Origin: Erwinia sp. SLM-02
Lineage (GTDB): Bacteria > Pseudomonadota > Gammaproteobacteria > Enterobacterales > Enterobacteriaceae
DNA: 64,000 nucleotides
NCBI RefSeq assembly: GCF_037450285.1
Contig: NZ_JAQISN010000001.1
Coordinates: forward strand, 992,001-1,056,000
Direction of reading: 5' to 3'
Shown: positions 38,201-46,800 of the stretch, one piece after another
Position numbering within the stretch: the stretch's first letter is position 1
Layout of the letters: every line of letters begins with the position of its first letter
Notes under the pieces: generated by a model
Database searches by the model: none
Told to the model about the DNA's origin: nothing
The model's input: the letters and a program-made list of their open reading frames with translations, nothing else
Made by a program: the position numbers and the translations under genes

Positions 38201-41200
38201 GCCAACCCGCCTGCAGCAGATTATCCAGCAGGCGCAGGTACGGCGGGTGGTCGGCGCGGGCGTATCCACCGTTCAGGGCGATGACCTCTGGCTGGATATC
38301 ACCCAAGCCGGCGACGCGCTGCTGCCCGTAAGCGAGATCGCCTGCGGCAGCCCGGCAGATGCCGCCTATATCATCTTTACCTCCGGGTCCACCGGGGTGC
38401 CAAAGGGGGTGATGGTCAGCCACCAGGCGGCGGCGAACACCGTGGATGAGATCAACCGTCGCTACGTCGGCGAGGGGGCAATGCGGATCTTCGCGCTGTC
38501 GGCGCTGAACTTCGACCTCTCGGTTTACGATATTTTTGGCGCGTTCTCCTGCGGTGGCACGCTGGTGATCCCGGCGGAAGGCGAAGAGAAAGACGCTCCG
38601 CGCTGGCTGAATCATCTGCACCAGCAGGAAGTGACCCACTGGAACAGCGTTCCGGCGCTGTTCGACATGCTGCTGACCGCCGCAGAGCACGATCCGCGCG
38701 GACTGCCGCCGTCGCTCAGCCGGGTGCTGCTTTCCGGCGACTGGGTGGGGCTGGATCTGCTGCCGCGCCTGCGGGCGCTGGGATCGCAGGCCGGCTTTAC
38801 CGCGCTCGGCGGTGCAACCGAGGCGGCCATCTGGTCAAACGCGCTGGACGTTGAGCAGATCGACCCACAGTGGCAAGCGATCCCCTACGGCTATCCGCTG
38901 GCCCACCAGTCCTATCGCGTGGTGGATCGGCAGGGCCGCGACTGCCCGGACTGGGTGGCCGGTGAGCTGTGGATCGGCGGCGTCGGTCTGGCGATGGCCT
39001 ACTACGGCGACGAAGCGAAAACCGCTGCCGGTTTTGTCACGCAGGGCGGCGAACGCTTCTACCGCACCGGCGACCGCGGGCGCTTTATGCCCGGCGGCTG
39101 CCTGGAGTTCCTTGGCCGGCAGGATCGGCAAATCAAGCTGAACGGCTACCGCATTGAACTGGGCGATATCGAAGCCCAGGCCGAGCGCTTCAGCCGCGTG
39201 GGCCGCGCGGTGGCGGTCTATCTTGATAAGCCGCAGAAGCATCTGCAGCTGTTCGTTGAGGGGGAAGCGCAGCGCGAACCGCAGGTGCAGGCGCATCCGG
39301 CTGCCTCGCTGCCGGATGACGTGCGGGTGGAAGAGACCGCGCAGCAGGAAGCCGGGGCGGTGCGCCATCTGCTTTGCCAGCTGCTGACCGCGAAGCTGGG
39401 CCTGGCGCTGACGGAATGGCAGCAGCCGGAGGCGCTGCTGGCGCAGGCGCAGATCGCGCCGCGCTATCAGCCGCTGGTGCGCCACTGGCTGAGCTGGCTG
39501 GTCGGGCAGGGCTGCCTGATCTCCGGCGAGCAGGGCGTGAAAGTCGGGCAGTGGCCGGGTGAGGCTACCGTACCGCCGCATCCGCACCTGGCGGCGATCG
39601 TCCGGTCGCTGCAGCAGCGCCTGGCGTGGATTGCCGACGTGGTGCGCGGCCGGCAAAATGCGCTGGCGCTGCTGGACGATCCGGTGCTGTCGCCGGAAAC
39701 GCTGGTGGCGGGCGCACCGGAAACGCAGGCGGCGCTCGGAACGATCGTAGCGCAGATTACCGCGCTGGCGCAGGAACTGCAGCGCCCGGTGCGGGTGGCT
39801 GAACTCAACGGCCGCAGCGGCCTGTTCGCCAGCGCGCTGCTGGCGGCGCTGCCGGAATCGGCCATTGAATACTGTCTGGTGGAGTCGGCCTCGTCGCTGC
39901 GCCAGCAGGCCGAGTTTCGTTTAAGCGGCTATCCGCACCGCAGCCTGCTGCTGGCCGCGGCGGACCGCAGCCGCTTCAGCGCCGACGTGGTGCTCAGCAA
40001 TAACGCGCTGCACCGCTTCAGTCAGATTGCGACAGGGGTGCAGGCACTGCGCAGCCTGTGCGATGCCGACAGCCGCGCGCTGGTGCTGGAAACCCTGACG
40101 CTCAGCCCGCTGGCGCAGCTGACGGTGCTGCTGCTGCCGCAGGAAGCCGGTTATGACGACCCGCGCCGCGGCAGCCTGTCGCCGCTGCTCTCCGCTGATG
40201 CCTGGCAGGCAGCGCTGGCGGAGCAGGGAATGACGGTGGCATCACGCTGCGCGGTAGGTTCAGGCGCGCTGCTGCTGCTGAGCGGGCACGGGCAGTCTCG
40301 CGCCATTCCGGACGCCGCCGCCCTGCGCGGCTGGCTGCAGCAGCAGCTGCCCGCCTATATGCTGCCGCAGCATATCCATCTGCTGGAGGCGATGCCGCTG
40401 AGCGCTAACGGCAAAGTGGACAGGCGTGAACTGGCGGTCCGCGCCGCTGCCGATGCGCAGGCCGCAGGCGGCCAGGCGAGCGCCGTGCTGCACGGCGAGC
40501 GCGAGCATCAGGTGGCGGCGGTGTGGCAGCAGGTGCTCGGCGTGATGCCGGACGCCGCCAGCAACTTCTTCCAGCTGGGCGGCGACAGCCTGCACGCAAC
40601 GCGCATTGTGGCTCAGCTCGGCGATGTCGGCCTCGGCGGCGCAACCCTCGGGCAGCTGTTTGCCTCGCCGGTGCTGCGCGACTTTGCCCGTGGGATCCCC
40701 GGGCAGCAGGCCGGCACGCAGAGCGCCGCCCTGGTCCACGATGCCGGACAGCGCTACCAGCCGTTTGCCGCCACCGACGTCCAGCAGGCCTACCTCACCG
40801 GGCGGCAGTCCGGCTTCGATCTCGGCGGCGTGGCCACGCACTACTACTCGGAATATGAAGGCGACGCGTTCGACGCTGGCAGACTGGATCGCGCGCTGGG
40901 CCAGATGGTGGCGCGGCACGATGCCCTCAGGCTGATCTTTGACGAGCAGGGAATGCAGCGCGTGCTGCCGGAACAGCCCGGTGCCGCGCTGACCGTGCTG
41001 CGCTGCCCGGCGGCAGAGTGGCAGGCCTTTACCGAACGCACGCGTGAAAGCCTCTCCCATCGCGTACTGGCACCGGGCGAATGGCCGCTGTTCCACGCCA
41101 CGCTGATTGCCAGCGACAACGGGCAAACCCGCTTCTGCCTGGGGCTGGATAACCTGGTGCTGGACGGGTTGAGCATGCAGATGTTTATTGCCGAGCTGGC

Positions 41201-43865
41201 CGCGCTGTATGCCGATCCGCAGGCCGCACTGCCGCCGGTGGATATCGGCTTCCGCGACTACGTCACCACCGTTCACGGCAAACAGCAGCCGGGATCCGAG
41301 CAGTACTGGCTGGAGCGGCTGGAAAGCCTGCCGGACGCCCCGGCGCTGCCGCTGGCCTGCGATCCGCGCACCCTCGGCACGCCGCGCTTCCGCCGCCGTA
41401 ACGGCTGGCTCTCCGCCGAACGCTGGCAGCGGCTGACCGCCAAAGCGCGCAGTCATCAGATCACCCCGTCCTGCCTGCTGCTGACCTGCTATGCGCAGGT
41501 GCTGGCGCGCTGGTCGGCGTCGCCGTCGCTGAGCATTAACGTCACGCTGTTCGATCGTCAGCCGGTCCATCCGGCGATCAATCACGTGATGGGCGACTTC
41601 ACCTCGCTGCTGCTGCTGGCCTGCCACCACGAACCGGGCGAGAGCTGGCAGCACCGCGCCCGCCAGCTTCAGCAGCAGCTGGGCGACGATCTGGCACATA
41701 GGGATGTGTCGGCGGTGTGGGTGATGCGCGAGCTGAGCCGTCTGCGCGGCAGCGCGCAAACCATGATGCCGGTGGTGTTTACCAGCGCGCTGGGTGCGCA
41801 GACCACCGACTATCCGCAGGCCGATTTTCCGCCGTCAATCTGGGGCGTATCGCAGACCCCGCAGGTGTGGATTGACCACCAGGTCTTTGAGCGCAACGGC
41901 GAGCTGCACTTCAACTGGGACGTGGTGGAAGCGCTGTTCCCGGCGGGTACCATCGACGAGATGTTTGCCGCCTACGGCGATCTGCTGCGCGAGCTGAGCG
42001 AACGGGATAACTGGGACGCCGTTATTCAGCCCGCCCTGCCGGCGCATCAGCAGGCGGCGCGGCACGAGGTGAACGGCGTCACGCTGCCGGAAGACTGCCG
42101 TTCGCTGCACGGTCGTGTGGCGGATGCCATGCACCGCTATGCCGACCGCACCGCGCTGATCGACGGTGAACGCCATCTCAGCTATCGCCAGCTGGAGCTG
42201 AAGGTGCAGCGGCTGGCGCTGGCGCTGCTGGAGCAGGGAGCGCAGGCCGGGGAACATATCGGCGTGGCGCTGCCGCGCAGCAGCGAGCAGGTGATTGCGG
42301 TGCTGGCGGTGCAGTGGATCGGCGCGGTGTATGTACCGCTGGCCGTTTCCTGGCCGCTGCACCGCCGCCGGCAGATCGTCACGCAGGCAGCGGTGCAGCG
42401 GGTTATCAGCAGCCATGATGTTGAGTGGCCGTCTGACATCGTGCAGATTGCCGCCGACGCCCGTCCGCTGGGTTCCCGGCTGCCTGCCGCCGCAGAGGTG
42501 TCAACGGATGCGCTGGCCTACATCATCTTTACCTCCGGCAGTACCGGAACGCCCAAAGGCGTGGCCATCACCCACGCCGCCGCGGTGAATACCCTGGTGG
42601 CGATTAATCAGCTTTACGGCGTGACGGAGCGGGATCGCGGGCTGGCGCTGTCGGCACTGCATTTCGACCTGTCGGTGTGGGACATCTTCGGCCTGCTCTC
42701 GGCGGGCGGCAGCCTGGTCACGGTGTCGGAGCAGGATGAAAAAGACGCCTGGCGCTGGCTGGCGCTGGGGCAGGAACACCGCATTACCCTGTGGAACAGC
42801 GTCCCGGCGCTGCTGGAAATGGCGCTGCCGCTGAGCGACATGCAGGACGCACCCGCCGGGCTGGCGGATCTGCGGCTGGTGATGCTCTCCGGCGACTGGG
42901 TATCGCCAACCCTGGCGCAGCGCCTGATAACGGCGGCACCACAGGCGCAGGCCATCGCGCTGGGCGGCGCAACCGAGGCGTCGGTCTGGTCGAATCACTG
43001 GCCGATGGCGCAGCGCGTTGACGGCTGTCACTCCGTTCCTTACGGCGTGCCGCTGCCGAATCAGGCCTTCCGCGTGGTGAACGAGCTGGGCGACGACTGC
43101 CCGGACTGGGTGCCGGGCGAACTGTGGATCGGCGGGCGCGGCGTGGCGGCGGGCTACTTTGGCGATGAACAGCGCACCGCCAGCCAGTTTGTCACCCTCA
43201 ACGGCCAGCGCTGGTATCGCACCGGAGACATCGGTCGCTACCTGCCCGGCGCGGTCCTGGAGTTCCTCGGCCGGCGCGATAACCAGGTCAAAGTTTCCGG
43301 CTACCGTCTGGAGCTGGACGAGATCCGCCTGGCCATCGATAGCGCACCGGGCGTTGACGACGCGCAGGTGTGGGTGGCCGAACAGGGCGGGCGTCCGATG
43401 CTGGCAGCGGTGGTGCAGTCCGCACAGCAGCCCGACTGGCGCGCGCTGGCGCAGCATCTTGCCGGCCTGCTGCCTGCCTACGCCATTCCGTCCCTGTGGG
43501 GCTACTGCGACAGCTGGCCGCTGACCGACAACGGCAAGCGCGACCGCCGGGCCATTGAAGCGCTGGCCCAGGGCATGGCGCGCCAGGCGGCGGATCGCCC
43601 GCTCAGCGACGCCGAACGGCAGCTGATTGCGCTGCTGGCCCCGCTGCTGGAGCGCGACGACATCGATATTTACGACAACTTTTTCGCCATCGGCGGCGAC
43701 TCCTTTATCGCCACGCGGCTGGCCGCCGCTCTGCGCCGTGAACACGGAACAGAGCTGCCGCTGTGGCAAATCTTCCAGTTACAAACGCTGGATCGCATTG
43801 CGGAGGCCGTGGCTTCCGCCTGCGAGCAGGCGTCGGATACCCATTTTGAGGAAGGAACGTTATGA
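32220..43865 (+). CDS. Hybrid PKS-NRPS: FAAL-ACP-KS-ACP-Cy-A(MT-like)-PCP-Cy-A-PCP
   Basis: 3881 residues. Approximate domains: fatty acyl-AMP ligase 1-575 (YSSGSTGKPKAVLN, TSSGKIQRRQ); ACP 658-727 (Ser in LDAGLSSLQ); ketosynthase 744-1145 (Cys in DTGCSSSLV, HGTGT, His in TQLGHLEAA); no acyltransferase, only its flanking linkers (LPLYPFDRQRHW at about 1273); ACP 1323-1388 (LGLDSLQ); cyclisation 1414-1840 (DMVIADGMS, the DxxxxDxxS motif); Ser-rich linker to about 1905; adenylation 1930-2740 with a degenerate methyltransferase-like insertion (about 2340-2690); PCP (GGDSL, 2788); cyclisation 2846-3270 (DNLVLDGLS); adenylation 3310-3780; PCP (GGDSF, 3825). Both adenylation domains have the FDLSV-x-DIFG and GGATEA-x-(W)SN blocks of cysteine-activating domains. 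It should acyl-load, possibly extend once, and add two cysteines as thiazolines. First gene of the eight-gene operon. Confidence 0.93.
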   Translation: MNRTSIASGWVREKLLQHAQHKPDSIALRYRDKQDTDEWSYRRLVNTAFAMAQEMGDTLKVNQRAILLMPGDANFIASLSACILSGVAAIPVHLTNAFRIHRSAGVIGHIFEESAPEYIFTYRAMVEEIQSKGWHHQRRLIVVDELPDSLASGELPDAASLERIYHPGGPVYLQYSSGSTGKPKAVLNYDDNIRAQQQLLLDLHCRCQPEVITANWLPFYHDMGMLSGLMMPLLSGGCCNFMPPAQMVADPHQWLKLIEEYGANAVAAPDFVWALCNEMVSDEQVAGLDLRSLKVAANAAEPIRADTMARFTDRFAPAGFEPQAFTPAYGMAESTLAITYKPANTDYVIQRFNGVALAAGRAEPDVHGRPLVSSGRVDPQWQLRIVDAESHRALPEGHIGEVWASGASKAHGYWNKPQLSAETFEATVTGEPEGHRYLRTGDLAFLWQGELYICGRLKDIIIVAGENHMPNDLEQAIEKQCEEIKTGGVCACQGTDSGEILLMLEARRHQSEAVYTTLARAASAVVAEHFGLTIGRVIVLSQSKLKKTSSGKIQRRQMMKEWQGNELSPLFVWQNDPAGMATSAYQAENPEGGMAEKDRLSAAQQGLAERANAANGSNRVDSAAAALLTSSSAPSSPSLSAASADRDFAASHDLSDDILPWLHDTLCRLLSVSELDPTQGMLDAGLSSLQALRLCRQINEQYGCRLVVTDLFAHPTLLQLSGWIASHTAAEQTDERPAQPVSDSEVAIVAISCRLPGQQDDAWQAYAEWLSAGESAVRQEANDLRRFALPVGALADIDGFDAAFFAISPKEAQLLDPQQRMLLELSWHLFEQAGWRPESLKASSLGVWIGQSGSEFGMQLMQQNDPDYAKSWLATGISASASSGRLAKFYGTRGPALTLDTGCSSSLVALDCAVRSLREGQCSAAVVGGVNLLLSSQVERALTSAGMLSPNGRCATFSDDADGYARGEGAVMLLLKPHARALRDGDPVLAVIESTVVAQDGESSSLTAPNPQAQSAMMRQLLEGAGCTPEAVSLLETHGTGTPLGDPVELSAVAAVYGERQQPLPLGASKTQLGHLEAASGLYSVLRAVAQLQRQQHFGHPHFNQVNPQLAEGWPRYRYPQQTQAASVERVAVNAFSFTGTMAAALIKRAETAGLPTSTRSVSGELPLSCHSETALRQTASALAACLVNHPEQAAALLDAWRAGREHRFPLRALIRYRSLDELISQLKQPDIVTTERLSRYRQAGNAEQWLSGGRFDWRQGSGPAHPAALVLLPLYPFDRQRHWPPGLRFTPSESEKSAGTGGITGEGSARIGEPSSLGQPGSEFVRGWVADTLNLSAADLNGEDDLLTLGLDSLQMLDLVDEGKKRGVTLTLAQLFEKTTLNAWLQCWQQAEGQADAIPQAEKVAVQWDGGAFTLTPVQLAYWRGRQDDRQLGGVACQIYLELDCPPLADELLNAALNQLHQRHHLLRMRINAQEQGVIEAWRPVSIESYHWQDLTADDGDLKRRALRESLSHRVADLSRESGFHLAASHRREGSRLHINIDMVIADGMSVQILLAELSRAIHQPQTAWPALEYSFPQYLLEQQQNDLSASRDYWQQRLVAGLPQAPQLPLQNHAEPGAPRFCHRDWQLDAERWSGLKALARGQGVTPSMLLAGCYAATLRGWSAAADFSLNLTVFNRRGDHPQLPELVADFTTLLLLACESQPGDTLLGGIRRLNQRFMADFDRADYSAVDVMRDGAQLHGRQMEMPVVFTSNLGRDLIGSNTLGELHYWISQTPQVWIDCQVMEHQGALLLCWDSVDSLFPPEMVEQMFSFMCRLIDGIASDPQWLHAPVEHYADSATLAQRCLPQSSANLAAFQKSSVLPHSSQSVSQVGSVLSSQLQPTGQQDASANPQPNSSAHHTVPPFSPRLLHTPFWHSVQQQPQQRALVDAQGELSYRQLGHLARELAWRLREDGVQPGDRVAILLPKGRQQIVAVLACHAVGAVYVPLDVAQPPTRLQQIIQQAQVRRVVGAGVSTVQGDDLWLDITQAGDALLPVSEIACGSPADAAYIIFTSGSTGVPKGVMVSHQAAANTVDEINRRYVGEGAMRIFALSALNFDLSVYDIFGAFSCGGTLVIPAEGEEKDAPRWLNHLHQQEVTHWNSVPALFDMLLTAAEHDPRGLPPSLSRVLLSGDWVGLDLLPRLRALGSQAGFTALGGATEAAIWSNALDVEQIDPQWQAIPYGYPLAHQSYRVVDRQGRDCPDWVAGELWIGGVGLAMAYYGDEAKTAAGFVTQGGERFYRTGDRGRFMPGGCLEFLGRQDRQIKLNGYRIELGDIEAQAERFSRVGRAVAVYLDKPQKHLQLFVEGEAQREPQVQAHPAASLPDDVRVEETAQQEAGAVRHLLCQLLTAKLGLALTEWQQPEALLAQAQIAPRYQPLVRHWLSWLVGQGCLISGEQGVKVGQWPGEATVPPHPHLAAIVRSLQQRLAWIADVVRGRQNALALLDDPVLSPETLVAGAPETQAALGTIVAQITALAQELQRPVRVAELNGRSGLFASALLAALPESAIEYCLVESASSLRQQAEFRLSGYPHRSLLLAAADRSRFSADVVLSNNALHRFSQIATGVQALRSLCDADSRALVLETLTLSPLAQLTVLLLPQEAGYDDPRRGSLSPLLSADAWQAALAEQGMTVASRCAVGSGALLLLSGHGQSRAIPDAAALRGWLQQQLPAYMLPQHIHLLEAMPLSANGKVDRRELAVRAAADAQAAGGQASAVLHGEREHQVAAVWQQVLGVMPDAASNFFQLGGDSLHATRIVAQLGDVGLGGATLGQLFASPVLRDFARGIPGQQAGTQSAALVHDAGQRYQPFAATDVQQAYLTGRQSGFDLGGVATHYYSEYEGDAFDAGRLDRALGQMVARHDALRLIFDEQGMQRVLPEQPGAALTVLRCPAAEWQAFTERTRESLSHRVLAPGEWPLFHATLIASDNGQTRFCLGLDNLVLDGLSMQMFIAELAALYADPQAALPPVDIGFRDYVTTVHGKQQPGSEQYWLERLESLPDAPALPLACDPRTLGTPRFRRRNGWLSAERWQRLTAKARSHQITPSCLLLTCYAQVLARWSASPSLSINVTLFDRQPVHPAINHVMGDFTSLLLLACHHEPGESWQHRARQLQQQLGDDLAHRDVSAVWVMRELSRLRGSAQTMMPVVFTSALGAQTTDYPQADFPPSIWGVSQTPQVWIDHQVFERNGELHFNWDVVEALFPAGTIDEMFAAYGDLLRELSERDNWDAVIQPALPAHQQAARHEVNGVTLPEDCRSLHGRVADAMHRYADRTALIDGERHLSYRQLELKVQRLALALLEQGAQAGEHIGVALPRSSEQVIAVLAVQWIGAVYVPLAVSWPLHRRRQIVTQAAVQRVISSHDVEWPSDIVQIAADARPLGSRLPAAAEVSTDALAYIIFTSGSTGTPKGVAITHAAAVNTLVAINQLYGVTERDRGLALSALHFDLSVWDIFGLLSAGGSLVTVSEQDEKDAWRWLALGQEHRITLWNSVPALLEMALPLSDMQDAPAGLADLRLVMLSGDWVSPTLAQRLITAAPQAQAIALGGATEASVWSNHWPMAQRVDGCHSVPYGVPLPNQAFRVVNELGDDCPDWVPGELWIGGRGVAAGYFGDEQRTASQFVTLNGQRWYRTGDIGRYLPGAVLEFLGRRDNQVKVSGYRLELDEIRLAIDSAPGVDDAQVWVAEQGGRPMLAAVVQSAQQPDWRALAQHLAGLLPAYAIPSLWGYCDSWPLTDNGKRDRRAIEALAQGMARQAADRPLSDAERQLIALLAPLLERDDIDIYDNFFAIGGDSFIATRLAAALRREHGTELPLWQIFQLQTLDRIAEAVASACEQASDTHFEEGTL

Positions 43866-46800
43866 CCAGCCATTCACCATCGGCGCAGCAGGCGCTTTCC
43901 CTGCTGTTATCCCTTGAAAAACAGCAGGCGCAGTTCTGGTTAGACGCGGGCGCGCTGAAGTTTCGCGCCCCGCAGGGGGTGATTGGCCCGCAGCAGATTG
44001 AGCAGCTTAAGGCACTCAAACCGGAGATTATCGCGCTGCTGGAACAGTGGAGCCGCGAGGACGCCTTTGTCGCCGAGCCGCAGGATCAGCACCTGCCGTT
44101 TGCGCTCAGCGACGTGCAGTCCGCCTACTATATTGGCCGCCAGCAGGCGTTTAACTTCGGCGGCATCGGCTGCCACGGCTATTTTGAAATTGAGGCTTCG
44201 CGCTGGGACGCCCCGCGTCTGGAGGCCGCCTGGAACCGGCTGGTGGCCCGCCATGCGATGCTGCGCGCCGTCGTCAACCTGCAGGGCGAGCAGCAGATCC
44301 TGCCGTCGGTGCCGCACTTCGCCATCGCCAGCCGCAACGCCTCGCCGCAGGCGCTGCGCGAGGAGATGTCCCACCGGGTTTACGCCACCGACCGCTGGCC
44401 GCTGTTCGATTTGCAGTTCAGCCACACCGACGCCGGTGACTGCCTGCACTTCAGTATCGATCTGCTGATTGCCGACGCGCTGAGTATTCAGATCCTGCTG
44501 GCCGAGCTGTGGCGCGAGTATCGCGGCGAGTCCGCCGGGGATGCGCCTACCGTCAGCTTCCGCGATGTGATCCAGTACCAGCAGCGCCAGCAGCGTCACC
44601 GCCGCTATGCCGAAGCGCGTGATTTCTGGCTGAACCGGCTGGAAAGCCTGCCGGAGTGCCCGCAGCTGCCGCTGCTGCCGGAGGCCGCCAACGAGGGCTC
44701 GCCGTCGTTCTTCCGCCTCAGCCAGCAGTGGAATGCCAGCCGGTGGCAGCGCCTGCGTTCGCGCTGCCAGCAGCAGGGCGTGTCGCCCTCCGCGCTGCTG
44801 CTGACGATCTATGCCGAAACCATGGCGCGCTGGTCCGCCAGCCGTCATTTCTGCCTGAATCTGACGGTGATGGATCGCCCGGACGTGCATCCTGACGTGG
44901 CCTCGCTGATTGGGGACTTTACCTCGGTCAGCCTGCTGGAGGCGGATCTGCGCCACACCTGCACCCTCGGCGAGCGGGTCAACCAGCTGCAAACCCGGCT
45001 GTGGCAGGACCTGGAGCACAACGCCTTTTCCGGCGTGTCGACCATCCGCGAACTGGCGCGCCAGCGCGGCAGCCAGCGCGCCCGCATGCCGGTGGTGTTT
45101 ACCAGCGCGCTGGTCAGCGACGAAAACGCGCCGGATACCGCCAGCGCGCTACCGGGCGATGCGCACTTTACGTGGGGCATCAGCCAGACCCCGCAGGTGT
45201 GGATCGACTGCCAGGTGATGCTGTTCCAGGGCGGGCTGCTGATTAACTGGGATGTGATCGACGGGGTGTTCCCTGACGGCACGGTGGCGGCGATGTTTAC
45301 TGCCTTTATCGAACAGATCGACCGGGTACTGGCAGAGGAACGCTGCTGGCTGCAGCCGGTGGCGCTGCCGCTGCCCGAGGCGCAGCAGCAGACGCGCGTT
45401 CGCGTCAACGACACCGCCCGGGATATCACCAGCGGGCTGCTGCACGGCGATCTGCTCCTGCAGGCCGCGCAACGCCCGCAGGCGGTGGCGCTGATTGATG
45501 ACGACGGCGAAGTGAGCTACGGCGAACTGCTGCATCAGGCGCAGACCCTGGCCGACTGCCTGGCCGGCGCGGGCCGCTATGCGCTGGTGCTGAACGTGCG
45601 TCGCCAGCAGATTATCGCCGCGCTGGCGGTGCTGCTGGCGGGCGGCACCTATATTCCGGTCGACGCCGGGCAGCCGGAACTGCGCATCGCCCAGATCGTT
45701 GCCGACGCGGGGGTGAAGGCGGTGCTGGTGGCCGGGCACATTGAGCAGCAGGCGTGGCAGCAGCAGGGCGTGGCGGCGGTGGACGTGCTGCATCCCGTGG
45801 CCTTCGCGCCGCAGAGCGTCGCGGCGCAGGCCGATCCGCAGGATGCCGCCTACATTATCTACACCTCCGGCAGTACCGGGCAGCCGAAGGGCGTGGTCAT
45901 CAGCCACGATGCGGCGCGCAATACCCTGCGCGATCTGCAACAGCGGCTGACATTAACCGCCGACGACCGCCTGCTGGCGCTTTCCCGCATCAGCTTTGAC
46001 CTGTCGGTGTTCGATATCTTTGGCGTGCTCGGTGCCGGTGGCGCGCTGGTGCTGCCCGCCGAGGCCGACCAGCGCAACCCGGCGCAGTGGGCGCGGCTGA
46101 TCCGCCAGCATCGGGTGACGCTGTGGAACACCGTTCCTGCTTTGATGAATATGCTGACCGGCTATCTGGCGACCGAAAACGCCATGCTGGACTCGCTGCG
46201 TTCGGTGATGATGTCCGGCGACTGGATCCCGGTGGGGCTGCCCGCGGCGATTGCCCGCTGTGCGCCACAGGCGTGCCAGCTGAGCCTGGGTGGCGCAACC
46301 GAGGCGGCCATCTGGTCCAACTGCTGGCCAATCGATCCGCAATATCACTATCAGCAAAGCATCCCCTACGGGCTGCCGCTGGCTAACCAGCGGTTCCGCG
46401 TGGTCAACGCGGTGGGCGAAGACTGCCCGGACTGGGTGGCGGGTGAACTGTGGATCGGCGGGCGCGGCGTGGCCCTCTCTTACTGGGGCGACGCGGAGAA
46501 AACCGCCGATCGCTTTATCACCGACGAACGCGGCGTGCGCTGGTATCGCACCGGCGACCGCGGCTGCTACAGCGCCGTCGGCGTGCTGATCTTCCTCGGC
46601 CGACTGGACCAGCAGGTGAAAATTCGCGGGCACCGCGTGGAGCCGGGCGAGATCGAAGCGGCGCTGTCGCGGCTGCCGCAGGTGGCGCAGGCGTCGGTAG
46701 TGGTGCGCGGCGGTCCGATGCAGAAAGAGCTGCACGCCTACGTGGAACTGGCGATGCTGGCGGCGGCGAATCCGCAGGAAAATGTCCAGTGGCAGGCGGT

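Noticed and set aside
32349..43769. Long minus-strand and shifted-frame ORFs (up to 567 codons) inside the synthetase genes
   Set aside because: They are shadows of strongly biased codon use in the real plus-strand frame; no domain is recognisable.
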